DNA of 64,000 nt from Cardinalis cardinalis (lineage: Eukaryota > Chordata > Aves > Passeriformes > Cardinalidae). A program made the position numbers and the translations under genes. The notes below the pieces were generated by a model that saw only the letters and a list, made by a program, of their open reading frames with translations, ran no database searches and was not told where the DNA came from. This document shows, one piece after another, positions 12,701 through 27,408 of the stretch (the stretch's first letter is position 1; each line of letters starts with the position of its first letter). The DNA lies in the NCBI GenBank assembly GCA_014549065.1, contig JACDOX010000008.1, positions 5,444,997-5,508,996 of the forward strand, written 5' to 3'.

Positions 12701-15039
12701 CATGTGACCTTGCCCCTCTTTTTATCAAAACACTTCTTATTTTCACTGACATTTACCCCAGGGACACTGAAGCAAAGTAAGAGAGGAAAACTAAAACGCA
12801 CACCACCTTCCTGCTCCAAGAAAACCTTTTCATCAGTGAATCTACTAACTGGGATATCTGAGGATGGCTGACAGAACTGTTAAGTGCCCAGGGTTTCTGT
12901 TTTATTGCTGCCAAGTCATGAGACAGAACCCATAAACCCAGGAGATGATTGAAACGAGAATTTTGTGAGGGGCAAGCTGACACCTATCATATGCATTGGG
13001 AGAAAGAAGAAAACAGCACTAGCACGTAAAGCAGCCTCCAGATTCCTGAAGTGCCATCCTCTTACATTGTGTAGTATTAGACAACTTGTCACACAGGCTT
13101 TAAAGGGCTACTTGATTTAACTAGAAAGAGATAAATTTGTTCACAGAACTCCACTCTGAAGAACCAGTGACTAGCAGGAAATTGATAGATGAAATAGAAA
13201 AAAATTACCAACTCTACTTCAAGTTCTCCACTGTCTTGCACTTCATGTGGTCATTTACATCTGGGCAAAGTGAATGTGTAACACTTCCAAACCAGAGAAG
13301 CAGTAATTTAAACTCACTTCCACTGCATTAGGCAGTGGAATCAGGTCCTGTCTTACAAGCAAAATATCCCTGACAACGAATGATGAGTAAAATACAGGCT
13401 GTGTAATTCCACTTGTTTTGGAAAGCAGTCAATTTAGAAAGGTTACCAAAAGACAGCAGCAAAAATCTGCCCCTGAACTCCCAACATCTCAAGCCATAGC
13501 CTTGTCAATAGTACACAGGGTGCAAAAGATTATGACCAGCTCAGGCCATTAGTTTCCTTTCTGGGCAGGAATCCCAGCATAACAGATACTTATGCATATT
13601 CTGTCCTCATTTTATCTAATTACAAATACCTCTCTAGGGATGGGGAGGGGAGAAGAGGTTTGATCACACGATTTTAGGTCACTTATGCAAGGTCTTGCTG
13701 GGATATGCATTGATCCAAAGACTGTTATATTTTAAAAGTTCCCAGAGTCCTATAGTAAGAAAANANATATATATGTGTATAATTTTTTCCCATTTCTATG
13801 AGTTTGTGAAACTGACCAGTAGAAAAAGCTTGAATCACATACTGCTATAAATCAGTAAGGGGCATATGGAAATGTTTAAAATCCAAGGACATTGATTAAT
13901 GAACAATACCATGTTTTTCTAAACACCATGTGCATTCAAATACATTCTTTCTTTCCTACATTATATCTAATATATGTATATTTATGTGTTTACTACACAC
14001 AGCTTTCTCTGAATAAGACTAAGAACACTGGACAAAAATTTAATTTTTAAAGGTGATTTTAAAAAATCAACTTTATGTTGCTCTTTTAGATTTCTACTTA
14101 ATGGTTGCAACTCTGGTGAAAGATGCAACATTGTTTCACACTGATGAAATCTTAAAATTTAGGCATCATCGAATTAAGTAAAACAACTTAGTATTGAATC
14201 ACCCTGGCTTTCCCTATATCCACATGGCCTAAGTCTTCTGCAGTCCAAGAATAGGTACAAAATTGAACAATACTCATCACCATCACAAAGTACCTCAAAC
14301 CTNTTCCTTAAGCATGGGAGCAGCAGAACACCGGGAATTTCTTTTAGAGAAAAATGCAAGAATTTTTTGAAACTCATATGAAAAGACTGGAGAAATTATT
14401 GGCTGAATAATTGCCTTGGAAATGGACATCAGAATTTAACAGACACCCTTCAGGAGCAGAAAACAGTAGTAACAGAACTTTAAAAATGGATCTTAAAGGT
14501 CAGNAAGTATAGGGAGAATTGCCAAAGTCAAGAGTTATAGCTTGCAAAAGCTTCTAGAAAACAGCAATATTCTTCAGGCATCAAAATAAAACAATCAAAG
14601 AAAATTCAGNTGGTTTGCAGTTAGAATGGTACATAGATTAAATACAATATAGGTACAAGCATGGAACTAAAGGAATGCTGTGCTTCACTGGAATGACTGC
14701 AGTGGAAGCCACAATGACATTTGTGCAGTCATGGCATAAATTCTGAATGATCTCTGCCCAAGAACTTCGACATGAGACCATATATCTACTGGCAAGTTCT
14801 TTAAACAGATACTGCACATCATGGTTGCTACTGTATTACCAGAATATAACAAGCAAAATAAGATACTCATTGTGAACTGTTATAGAACACAAGCCTTGGG
14901 AATTATTTCAGTAAGACTAGCTGAGCTAGAGTTTACTAACACAGTTTTTTAAGTGCAAAACAATCAGGAACAGTCTTGAATAAGGAAGCTACAAAGATGT
15001 AAAATTGATACCTTGTGACAGAGTAACTTGACATCTTGC

Positions 15040-15640
15040 TTCCATAAGATACTTCTTAGCTATTTGGACTTCTAGAGAATGTTTCATACAGTAGTATATG
15101 AGAAATTACTGAAAATGGAGATCAGAATTATTAAAAGAATGGTGAGAAGACTGAAAAACTACTGAAAGAGGGTTGAACACAGAGACAGTGCTGATGAAAA
15201 GTTACTTCTGGAGTTCTGGGAGCTGAAATCAGTATTTCCATTAATGGCCTTGGCACAAAAAGTGTGTGTGTTGAGAAAAGCTGGCCACTTACATAAGTTG
15301 AAGGGACACCAAGGAAATTAAAAGCATCAGACAAGAAGAATTGGACGGAGTAAATTCAGTATAAATTTCACTTAATAACTTGCTGATCATCATCTCAACA
15401 ACAGCTGAAAGGACAGAAGAAGAAACGTAACAGTATTAGTCTACCACAAGATCCCTATGAACCAGCAGCATAACCACAAAAAAATGCAAAAGCAAGGTTT
15501 TCCCAGAAGAGGTAAAAAAGAAAGTTATTGTAGAGAGCAAAACCATGTGGAACAAAGTACAACTCAGTCTACTCACACTCAAGAAAGCTGAATGCGAGTA
15601 ATCCAAACTGGAGTAGAGACAACAAAGACAATAAATACTT
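15040..15640 (+). mobile_element. Very decayed CR1-like LINE fragment
   Basis: Segments resemble CR1 reverse-transcriptase-region DNA in forward order: GTTTCATACAGTAGTATATG near 15081, the TTTCCATTAATGGCCTTGGC block near 15234 (the conserved 'IFINDL' area) and CCCTATGAACCAGCAGCA near 15452. No open frame survives. Confidence 0.4.
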
Positions 15641-18600
15641 CAGTGACCAAAGGAAAGGAAAAGATAGCACAGACAGACTAGTATATCAAAACAAAGACTG
15701 ACAGGGCTTATAATAGTGTTGCACAAATGTACAAGTCATAGTGGAGAGGAAGACATGGAGGGAGCAATANTATTTAAACTAACAACTCCATGCTGGCACC
15801 AGAACAAATGGGAATAAACTGGTCACAAGTAGGGCTAGGCTAGGGATTAAAATGCTATTTCCAGCCACCAGAGCAGTGGGTTCTGGAACCCTCCCAAGAG
15901 GAGTAATGGGAACAAAGAGTCCAAGTGGGGATTTAAGACAAGGACTTTTCAGTTTATGAAAGAGATTATCTGACATGGTACCAGAGAACTGGACATAAGA
16001 CCCAGGAACACTTCTTTAAACCTACATTTCCATTAACTGGGCCACTGTGGCCAATTTGGTCTTTGTCTGCTTGTCTGAAAGTGCCCACACAGGACCCAAT
16101 TAGTGGCAACTAGGATGGCAGCCTTTATGATGCAGGTACCTATGGAAACAGAACCAGGCTCACCCATATGCTCAAGAGAAAAAGCATAGACTCTTGCTTT
16201 AATAGGCACCCCAGCCCAACCTGACCTTTGATCATAGCACAACGTGCAAGGAAAAATGTTCAAGGCACTCATGGCCCCTTANGTGCTTTGCCAAGGGACC
16301 ACTAGTGCCAGCATCCAAACTGTTCTTCCAGAGCTGGGTGCAGAACTCCCTTCAGAGGTAACCTACATCAAACCCTGGGGCTGAGCATCTCCCAGACACT
16401 CCAGCCTCTGAGAACTCACTGCTCTTTCATGAAATCCTGTTAGCCAAGTACTCAGAGGAGAACTCTGCATTGCAGGTGCTGCCTGGAACAACCACACAAG
16501 GACTACTGGCCAGCTTAACGAGGTCTTTTGGACAAGCAAAATTAAAACCCAAGGGAGGCAAAATGACAGAAGGCAAAAGAAATATCCAGGCTTAGCAGAA
16601 TCTCCTCACACTAAGACTGAAATTTTCATGCAGCTTTGGGCCCTGTTGTAAAAACCAGTACTTATAAAGACAAAAGCAATAGGTCAAACTCCTACAGTTC
16701 TGAAAATAGATGCATTGGAGGGAAAGAACCTGACAGGTCCTGATTGATAACCATGCTTGAGGGAAGATGCTTAAGAAAAACTGCTGCAGCAAAGGCTGCA
16801 GGGAGTTACTTCTTCAAAACCCTGCTGCAGCAGAAAANGCACATGTGGCTGCTAGAGCAGGAGATGGACATGGTTAATTGACTGGGAAAGTTTAGTAGAG
16901 ATGAAATTAATGCAAAGAGCTCAGAGCCCAGGCGTGCAATTCTGTTACCAAGGGAAGGAATTCGGCTGGAATTGCAATCCATTTTCAGGTCAGAGCCTCT
17001 CCCAAAGGCAGAGTGCTCACCCCTCATTCGTTCCTCTTCTGTTCTGAGGGGTGCACGGAGGAGAAGGTAACTGAAAACAGNAGCCTGGGAAATACATTGT
17101 CCTTTGAGGGCCAGCCAGGTTTCAACTTNGCATGATGAGTGTGTTTTGCAGTAAGGAATTCAGAAGACGTGTCAGGAGACAGCCTCTTCTAACCCTAGAA
17201 CTTTGTGGATAAGTTAGTTGTGGAAACAAAAAAAGAAAGTTAATAATAAGGGAGAAGGGAATTTACTTTCAGATCTCAGCAGAATGAGTACCTGAACCAG
17301 ATATGTTTCCAATCTGGTCAGATGAGAATGCCAGGAGTTAGTTACCGTGGAATTGCAGCAACAACATATAAAAATATAAATTCAAACAACTTTTTTTTTT
17401 TTAGTAAAGCTGACTGCAGGAGAAGATAGGAAAGATACAAACACAAACCACAGACCAGATGACACAGATGATCTTACACAGTGATGTGCTGCCAACATTT
17501 GGATAAGCAGCACCCACCACTGTATTCCTTTCAGCTGGTGTCTCTTTTTCCTCAGTAAGGGAGGACTAGATCTGNGAACTTCTTAATTTCCTCTGCCATT
17601 TTAACAAAGGGACTTTAAATACTTTAAATACACAGACTTACAAGCAGCCATGTAAAACTGTTCTCGCACCGATGACTTTGAAATCATACTGAACAGACTG
17701 GTGCACAGCATTTATATTTTGAAATGCAAAAGTAGTTGCCACTTGGTTCATTTCCATGGTAAAGTCTTTGCATCCCAAAAATGCCGTTATCAGCTCTGGT
17801 CATAAATCACTACCATTAAGGATGGTATAACTATAATTTTTGGTGAACTTCTATCAGAACCAGGCAGGCAGTCTTAACTCACTTTTCCACTCCTCAGTTT
17901 GGTCATGAAAGTGCTAACAAGGAAGGATTCCCACTCACCTTCAAAACATCACTCTTACGCTCAACACCAAAAGCAAAGCAAGGTTGAGTCAGTAGTTGAT
18001 GGTGTGACTAGTGTGACCATCACNAAGTCAGACAGTGCATGCCATTCTTCCCACAGAATAATGGAGGAAATTACACCACAAAAGGGAGTATGATGCTTAA
18101 TTAAAGCATGATTATAAACCATTTTTCTGGCACAAAAGTGACACATACTTTACATTGCAAATAACATACTTTTTCTAATTATTTCATGCTGGAATCTCCT
18201 GAAATCCTCATGGTAGAATACGCAAAGAAGAAATTCCAGGTGGGAGAAATTTTATATAGCTGCTTTCTGCTCAGTTTGAAGAAATTTCACTTGGTAGAGC
18301 TACTCACAGAAGGCCAAGCTAGACCTTTGCAGCTAAAGAGAGACCCTCCTTTAGACCTGTGTTTATACATNAGAAGTTAACTACATTTTAGCAACATTCC
18401 AGCTAGTCAGGCTGAGAAGAGAAGTCACTAGAGTTAAACCTAACTGTAACAATGAGTTCATGACTTACCTATGTCATAAAACAAGTCAGAGAGCAGGCTT
18501 AATTTAGTAGGCACTCATCTGCCATGCTGCAACCACAAAACAAAGCTGCTCTCCCTGTGCATAGAGGCAAGTCACTGAAACGAGTCTTGCTCCAAGACAG

Positions 18601-21600
18601 CCCCAAAATGCATCACCTCNTAATCCCCATCCACCTCCAAAACACTCAGGTAGATCACAGAGAATCCATCCTTCCAGTCCAGAAGCCATTAAAGCCTCTC
18701 TTCCTCATCCGGTATGAGGGACCTGAAACAAACCTTTCATTTTGGGAAATGACTCAGGAAGAGCATGTGAGGAAGCAGAGCAACAACAACACATAAGGCA
18801 GATATAAATCCAGATAAAGTATTATAATCATTAAAGGGTTGCTGCTCCCTGAAGGTTGGCAAAACGAAGAGAGTTAATTAAAAGCAATCTCCACACAGTG
18901 CTGAGCCAGCCTGCCCTGATAAATCAGCAGCCAGGACTGTGCTCATAGAGGTCAATGGGGGAAAGAGGTTGGGAGGCAGGGGGAAGCAAGNAGAAGATAA
19001 AACATTTAGCTGAGACTACTGACAAAAAAAAATTGATCTGGTGACAGAAAATGGAGAGGAGTTTTCAATGTATTTCCCCCACCAACAGTATTTTNTTAGA
19101 TTTCGACCTCAGGAATGCCTGTTTGCCACCAACATAACACCAGTAACCTGAGTTCCCATTCATTACATCAGCACAGGAGGAGAGAGAAGCAAGTAGCCTT
19201 TGGGGCCCCATCCTGCCTGTGGAGGTATTAACATCACTTTCATCCACNTGCCATTAGATCACTGAAGAGTAACATCACCAGCATTAACAGAAACATAATT
19301 TTTGGAGAAGCAGATCCTAAAAATTAAAAGATCAGTCAGATATGATGAAGCAGTAGAAGCTCCCATCACCAACCCTCACCCATCACATCTCTCATGTCTC
19401 TTAATTTGTACTACCCCAGCTATAAAAGGTACTAATCTCTGAATTAAAATTGTGATCATGATTTAATCNACATTTCACATCAATAGGTATATGTTAATGA
19501 ACTAAAAATTTTGAGGATAAACAATCACTAGAAAACACAAAAACCTACAGTCTTCAAAGCAGCTTTTAGCAGTTCAAAAAAAGAAGGCAAAAGCAATCAG
19601 GGTAAGCTTGTAGATACAAGTGGGTTCATGATATAATTTCTGATATTGGACACTGGGTAGTGATTTTTCTGAACACTCAGGAGAGCAGCCTCACACACAA
19701 TGCCCACCAAAGAAGTTTAGCAGAAAAATAGNTTTATGAGCCACTGTTTCCATTATTCCTTATTCAAAATGCACAAGTTTTAAAGTAATCATAAAAATAA
19801 AATGTATTTGTCCCCATCATCGACTAAACACAGTCTTTCAGAAAACAATAGAGACCAAAATACTTGAGCAGTCACAAACCCATGGATTACTTTCTTCAAA
19901 ACTGTTCTGGAAATGGAAGTGGAAGGAAATATAGATATGACTTTTCCCTTGAAGAAATAATACTAACTTTGTGTCTCCACAATAAGTTTCTTTTTCACAG
20001 TGTTCACTGAATAGTGAATTATCTGGGCTATAAGTCCAGCCATTTTGATTTTTCTCCCAACTCTTTGAGTAGTCACATTAGGTTGTAGATCCACAGGAAT
20101 ACTGGAAACTCCAAAGTTCCTAGAAGCAGACCAAAAACTTCACAAGCCTATGACACAAAGCACTGAATTGGTGTTCACTTACTCTTCCAAAACTCTTCCA
20201 ATGAAAAGCACCCAAAACATTTCAAGAGGGAATTTTGTTCCAACAGCCATAATCTATATTCCNGTGGCTCTCATGAAGCCAACTCAAAGCATAAAAGCAG
20301 CATAAGCACTGTACTTTGCATTTTGGCAGAAGTAGCATGCCCGCATCTGATCAGATCAAATCAGCCCNGCCAGATGATGCAGTAGGGCAGGCTGAAATTA
20401 ACCAACTCAGGGCATGGCCTTATTTCACTGCTCTGCACCTGATTTTTTTTGCACTGTTCAACCTATCTAGATTTTTGAGAACTAAAAGGCAGGAAGCATT
20501 AAACCATGTGTTGGTAGAAAAGTTAGCACAATGTCTTAACAAAGGCTTTGTATATTGTACCACAAGCAGGAATGTGAGCAAAACCAAGGGAGAGACACTA
20601 TAAGTTACATAGAGTTCCTTTCTTTTGCATGCTAAAATTTCATATATGTTACTGTTGGAATTTTACATTAATTTATGAAAATGATCAGAAAGCAAGTAGA
20701 AAGTTATCAGACTAATAGAATTCACNGTTTTGTATGAATGGAGAGATGATTGTCAGGTTGGATCAGTTTTGTCACAACAGGCTGTGACATTGANTATCAC
20801 TTCCAGCCTTTCTCACCAGAAGAACACTGATGTAGTTGGTGTCCCCATCAACACCTGAGCAGGAGGCTCTCTCCCAGCTACAGCTCAGTAGGACATGAAA
20901 TTAATGCATCAGGATTTGGCAAGCACACGCTGCTGATCACAGCCACCTAGTGCACACTCATCAGTCCATCCCCTGCTCTTGCTGCTTCACTGGTTCCCTG
21001 TGCAGCCTCCCCTCAGACAAGGCTGGAGTGCCAGGAAAACCTTCCATGCGGCTGGATCNTAGCTCTGACAGCACCCAGTTCAGCAGCTAACCTGGAGACT
21101 GAGATATGTGCTGCCATACTCCTGCTATTCCCACCCTGCAGAGGATTCTGCTGGGAGCAGGTAATCTGCCAGCAGCTGTTGGGATACTGCATTATTCTTT
21201 TCTGAGACATCTGCTGGGAATCTGNGGTTAAAATATGCTCTGCTGGAAAATAAACCATATATAACAATTTTTTTTAAAAGTATCATGCTTCAAATAATTT
21301 AGGCTATTAAAGATAAATAAAGATTTTGAATTTTCAGTATTCAAGCATTCGCTTACAATATTTGTGTTACACGTCACTCAGTTTGGACAGTGAAAACACA
21401 CTGTGCGGTTTTCTTCTTTCTTTTGAAATAAGAAANAAGAAAACCACTTTCTGCTTCTCATGCACTCATCCAGCGTATATGGGTTTGTTCCACAAACTGT
21501 AGAGAAATTAAAAAAAAAAGAAGCACTTCCATCTGAAAATTTTTGGTTTTGAAAAAGAAAAGTATTCCTAAGCTATGATTCCTTTTAGATTNTGTTGATG

Positions 21601-24084
21601 AGATAGCTTTCCCTTTAAGAAACAAGCCAGTGCAAAAACTGAGACCTGCACTAAGGAAGTGATTAACACTCCTCAGTCTCTGCATCCCGGGCAAAATTGC
21701 CAGGCAAAGGCAGAAGAGCAGCACACTCCTAATGAAGCCCTCAGAACAGGCCTCAAGCAACTCTGCCTTGGTGCTGCCTGTCTGCACATGGGAGTATGTC
21801 ACCCCAGACAGGGAAACCTCAGATCAGAGGTTGGTCTCTCCAAGGGAAAAAAACATCAACTCCCGGAACAGATTCATTCCACTCCTACAAGTCCTCAGGG
21901 ATAAACAATACAGGAATGGTTCTTGCTCAAGGCAACATCACATACAGACAACACAGTGATGAGCCCAGAATAAATACCAAGATTGTAAAATTGATCTACT
22001 GAGCAAAGAAATTCAGCTCTGACATGAGAGACAAACCAGAGTGAGAAAATTCCAGATTCAGCAAATTACAATGTTAAAAGAAGGTTTTTTCACAGCCAGC
22101 GGGGACTTTGGAATGCCTCATTTCAGGACAGAAGAGGTACAGCCAACTGTCATAAGATGTAGAAGACAGACATACAAGATGGACAAAGTCTGCTCTTGAG
22201 AGCAACCTTCAAACACCATCCTTTCAGTTTTAGGAAGGCAGAGGAGGAAATCAATTTTCATTAGGCTCCACAAAGGATGAGCCACANGACCTTCGCCATG
22301 ACTCAGACTGACACAGATCCCACTTTGTCCTGTGTACCTGACCTCTGCGTCAAGTATTCCCACTCGGACGCTGGGAATCCTGTCTAATGGCTACCCTGCA
22401 TCCAGCCCATTGGACAAGTGCTTACCTTGAAATGATAACACCCTCCAAAAAATCNTACCTTTAGGCCTCTGTAGCATAACCCAGATAGTTCAATATTGCT
22501 TTCACACACCAGAAATAATATGTTTTAAAAACTTTTTCTTCAGTGGCAATTTTGAGATACAACCTCCATCCATCCACACATCNAGACAGACTGTGAAAGA
22601 CTGAAAGACCAACAAAACAAAATTACAAAAGCACTGCAACAACTAATCACGCATAAGTGACTGGTGGAATCAGACATAACACTGTAACAAGCAACATGCC
22701 ATTTATCAGAGCCTCTCATTTTCAAAACCAGCATATCCTCAGGTCTTCTTAACTTTCCTTTTCTGCCTTCCAATGACTTTGGTTTTATGCTTATATTTCC
22801 TCGTGTAAACACAGTAACATTCATCCTATTTTCTCTGAAAGCTGCTGCTGAGATATTAAAAATTTTGGTTTTCATGTGGACAACAGTTTGGATTTGAAGT
22901 ANGTCACATTAGGGCTCATTTATGTTTTTAAGTAACATCAGAGCCACACTGGAATTGCTGTAGAGATTTTGGTACATGGTTTAATGTGCCCAAAAAACCC
23001 TGTTCTGTCAAGCAGAAGAAAATTCCCTTTTGCAAGGCCACATTAAAATCACCTCCACATCACTTGTAAACACTGAACTGGCAACCTAACTAACTGTCCA
23101 TTTCAAAGCTTCCACCTGCTGAAAGCAGCACTGCACATCACACTTTCACTTTAATATTAAAAATCAGCAACCAGATGCTTATGCAACAATGTCCACAAAA
23201 AAAAAAAAATCTGTCTTCATCAGCACTTAATCAGGACATGGGGCTGTTTCAGGGATGTGTAATGGGATACAGGACCTTCCAGTTAAGAGTCCCCAGCCTA
23301 AGTTCAAGCCAGAGTAATCACTAATGAAATACTCTCGCCATACAAGACCCCAAGACCCACACTGGTCTCTTGCCAATGTGAAACAGGGATGCAAACANAG
23401 ACCACTTCTTCACAGGTGTCTCAAGACAGGAATTCATCAACACAAGGAAGGTCATTTGGCAGTCCAAAGGTCGGAGTTGGCTGTCAAGGCAATTTTATCT
23501 GAGAAGGTACGGCAATTGAAAACCCAACTGCTGCTGTGTGTTTGCAGTGGGAATGCAGAGACAGAACAGGCCTGGTAGATCAGCTCTATGCTGTAGATCC
23601 AGCACTGTGCACACAAATCTGTGATGATCTGCTCCCCAAACACCTGGCAGAGAATGAGTGATCCCAAGTCCATCAGTTATCCAACAATGCAGTCAGCATG
23701 GAAGTGAGCTTGCCTAGCAGCTGAGCCTGAGTTAGTTTCTTTTGTCCCAGAGGCTGCCCTGAGCAAAAGGGAGAGCACTGGCACTCCTGGGAGGCAGCAG
23801 CCCTCTGGTGAGGGCTATACAGCATGGGGGATGGCACATGCTGAAATGGCAACAACCTAACCTATGTTCCACTTAGTGTGCTTAACTGACAACCTGAAAT
23901 AAAAGTCATTTGTGGGAGTAAAGACAGAGAAGGGGTGGGAGGAAACCAGTTCTGCTTCTAGACAAGACTGTGTAAATTACAAGGTCTTAATTACATTAAG
24001 TGCATTATGGTACCATATGCACATCACTAATAAGGCAGAGATGGAGGAAATGGGACTAAATGNTAAAACTGGAAGTTGAATGCC

Positions 24085-24245
24085 TGCATTCTAGACTTCA
24101 TCTTTTAGAGAGACTCTGAACCACTTTGTCCTAGTTTAGCCATCCATAAAACAAAGGCAATAATCCTTTCTTCACAGGGGCGTTGAGAGGTTTAATTAAT
24201 TAATGTTTACAAAGTCCACTGAGATTTCTGACTGACATTTGAAGT
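24085..24245 (+). mobile_element. Ancient MIR/L2-like SINE tail
   Basis: The order 'CTAGTTTAGCCATCCATAAAA ... GGCAATAATCC ... GTTGAGAGGTTTAATTAATT ... TACAAAGTCCACTGAGATTT' follows the well-known MIR/L2 3' consensus (cctcagtttccccatctgtaaaatg ... gttgtgaggattaa ... aaagcgctttgagat). It is diverged, as expected for an amniote-age element. Confidence 0.5.
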
Positions 24246-27200
24246 AATTCAAAATACTCTCTAAATGCATTTGTTTCTTCTNCTGCACCACTCAAATGTC
24301 TTCATATTAAAATATCCAAAGGAGAAGAAGATGGAAACAAAAAATATGGAGATACGTACACACACTAGTGGGGGAAAAAATCAGCAACAACTTCAGCACT
24401 TCGAATGCACTTCTGTCCCATCAAAACTGTCAGAATACTGCTATTTCTACAGATAAAGAAGCATGTGCTTGTCCCAACACCTGTTACCTTTACTTTGCAG
24501 ATCTGTTAAGCTTAGATCTCAGATATTTTTGTCTATAGCACTGTGTTGGTAAACAACAAGCTAATAAATGGCAGAAATAACAGACAGTCATGTCAGGTTG
24601 ACTGGTTCACCAGAGGAAGTGAAGGGGAGGAAAGCAAAGGNAAGAAAGCACCAAAAGAGAACCAGAAAGTGACAGAGAAAGAGGCAAGTTAGGTAGGGAG
24701 AAACCAATCATTAATAAGGGACTCCACGCACTGAGCTGTTCTATGAAATGCATTCCCACAGATGCTCAGGTACTGGAATACCTTATTCAGAGAGACTAGT
24801 CTAGCATGAACAAGGCCACATGTGTGTCCAAGTGCCAGAGATAAACTGAATATTGGACACTCTTAAACGCACAAGCACACACAAGGAGCTGCTTGATACC
24901 TGAGCCCGGATTTCTCAGTCCCTACATTGTCCCCCATTTCGGAGCAAAACCTTTGTGTGGCCGGTTTCTGTAGGGGGCGTTTGTGGGTTCTGAGATACAA
25001 TCAAAACGCAGACAGAGGAAATGCAAATGTCATTCAGCTCCCGTTCATTGTCAGGAAGGACACATGAGGATAAAACACTGTGCACTGCATCTCTCCCCTA
25101 TTATATGTCCTACTGCTTTTGTCCTAATTTATCCCATGCATAATTTATTTACATGTGTATTGTTTCCCGATCAGCAACTTTAAAGAATAAGTGAAAATTA
25201 TAAAATGTTTTATTAAACAAGTTGTCAACAAAATTACAGATGGTGTCAGACAGCCAGTACCAATTTTGCTTCCTCCACACAGCCTTAGTACTTTAAAAGG
25301 CACACAGAGAAAAGCGAAACCAGCACTTGATGTCTATTGTTTCCTCCTCTCACACCCCCCAGGGGCGAGGGGAGGAGAAGGGAGCTAATTATAAATGGCC
25401 TCATCCTGTCCTCCCCGACTTTAGCAGCAGCGGGATCGGGCCCCGATTCATTTCGGCACAAGCAGCCCTTTGGCAGGATCCACCGTGGCTGCCGGGAGCC
25501 TCACGGTGCCACGAAGTGCGAGGCGAGGCGGCAAGGTCCCGTCCGCCGGCGGGGCGAGGGTCGTGGCCGCTCCTGGGAGCTCCCCGCCTCCCCTGCGCCG
25601 TCCCCAGAGGCCACCGAGCCCGGGCTCCCCCGCTGCCGGCAGCAGCCGCGAACGGAGCACACACGGCGGGGCTCCGTGCCCAGGTGCAAAGCCGGGCGGT
25701 GCGGCCCCGGCGGCCGGGAGGGGCACGGGGAGAAATCGCTGTCGCCCGCACAAGCGTCAAACCTGCCGTCGAACGGGGGGAGAACGCTGCTTGTGCCGCG
25801 CGGTTTTCAGAGTGCGTTCGGTCAGTCCCTCGGCACCCACCCTTGAGGACCCTCGGACTTCTCTGATTAACCCCCTGCAACTGCGCTCCCCTCTCCCCGC
25901 GGATTTTTATATCCGAGAGGGCGAGTAAATGAAAGCAAAGGTTTTTCTGCCAGGACGGAGCAGGAGAGCTGATAAACATGTCAGCACCCCTTCCCAGCTC
26001 GAGGCTTTCCGTTCGCTCCGGATCGCAGAGAGACAGCGGCAGAAATCCCAGGAAAAACCTTCAGGTGTTTTTCCAACTAAAGCCGGAGAGACTCGAGTCG
26101 GGGAAAAAAAAAAAAAAATTAAAAAAAAAAACCTCGCAGCCCTAATTTCATCTCACAAAACTCAAAGGTACAAAAACACCCACTCAGCGCAGCCAGAAAG
26201 TGCAAGCGAAGCGTCACCGCCAGGTACTCTGCTTCCCGGCTTTACTACCAAGAGCGCTGCCCCCGTTACCAGGCAAGTCGTTTGAAAAAGGTTAAGATAG
26301 CTCCGCTCCCCACATACGGTGCCAAATCCCACTCTCCCTAATGCCTTCGGGGATTAGCGGCGTGCGCTGCAAACCACAAGGAAAATAAAGGACGCGATCC
26401 AGAAGACTACAACCAGCCCCCGCGGTGCCCCTCAGAAATCAGCCTTATTTCCAGATCGGGAACCCCGGAATACCTCCGCAACACAAGTACCTGCCCCCTC
26501 CCTCTCTCAAACCGGGGTCAGACCCCGTCCGTACCGCCCTCGGCGGCTTGTGCCCGCTCTCAAGATGGAAACACAATCAACTCTCTTTGCCACTTTGAAA
26601 AGCGAAAGCCTGTAATATGCAAAACAGATCTCCGGACTTCCTGCCCAAAATCAGCGACCGGCAGTCCCAGTCATTCATTTCACCCAAGTCTGCTTCCCTG
26701 CCTCGCCTCCTCGCTCCGTCTCCTGCACGAGCGCCGAGGCGCACCGGCAGAGACCCCGCCGCCCTGCTTTCCGACCGCCCAGCCGAGAAGCGAGGGGGGT
26801 TGCTTCGTCAAGGCATCCCAACTCCCCAAAGATTTGCGGAGGCAACTCGGAGCCACGGTGGGAGCGCGGAGGCACCGCGCACCGAGCGCCCCCGCGGGCC
26901 GGTCCGTGCCCCGCCGAGCGCGGCGGCGGGGCCAGCCCGCCGGGGCAGCGGGGGCAGGACGCTGTCAAGTGCGCGCACCCCCGCGGGACGCGGCCGCCGC
27001 CGACCCCGCGCCGAGCCCCGGGAACGCCGGGCGGGCTTATCCGCCGCCGCTCGTGTTTATGTTCCTACAAATAATGAGCAAATTCAGAACCCCCGAGAAC
27101 AAAAGGTCTTTTGTGCGGAGCGCTCGGAGCCTGGAGGGCTTATCCGCCGCCGCCCCCCGGCCCGCCGCCCCCCGCCCCGCGCCCAGGCGCCAATTAACCC

Positions 27201-27408
27201 AACAATTTTTTCCTCGTTAATTTCGGCGCGAGCCGCGGGGATGTGTTGCACAAAAAACGAGCGAGTCGCTGGGGCAGAAAGGAGGGCGGGAGGAGGGACC
27301 CGCCGAGAGGTTGCCGGCACCCGGCTCCGGCTGGCAGCCGGCGCCGGAAAGGCGCCTTTTTTCATATTTAAACCACGCGGAATATGTACATTTTTGATTC
27401 CTACTTAC

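Larger units (their letters stand above)
1..27408 (-). other. DPF3: DPF3 intron 1 (partial, continues off the left edge)
   Basis: The donor of DPF3 exon 1 is at 27408-27407 reading leftwards, so all sequence from there to position 1 belongs to the first intron on the minus strand. I searched this stretch by eye for the next exon, which should encode the conserved start of the Requiem domain (a GDQFYKEAIEH-like segment followed by the WMEKRHRGPG motif), and did not find it. Open frames here are short, interrupted and match no family I know. Besides intronic DNA the stretch holds the CR1, LTR and MIR/L2-like remnants, short tandem duplications and poly-A/T tracts listed separately, plus the left part of the CpG island. 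A long first intron fits the family, since human DPF3 is a very large gene. Confidence 0.8.

Noticed and set aside
1..27400. DPF3 exon 2 and later exons
   Set aside because: I looked on the minus strand for the conserved Requiem-domain sequence and found no match with splice sites. They probably lie beyond the left edge.
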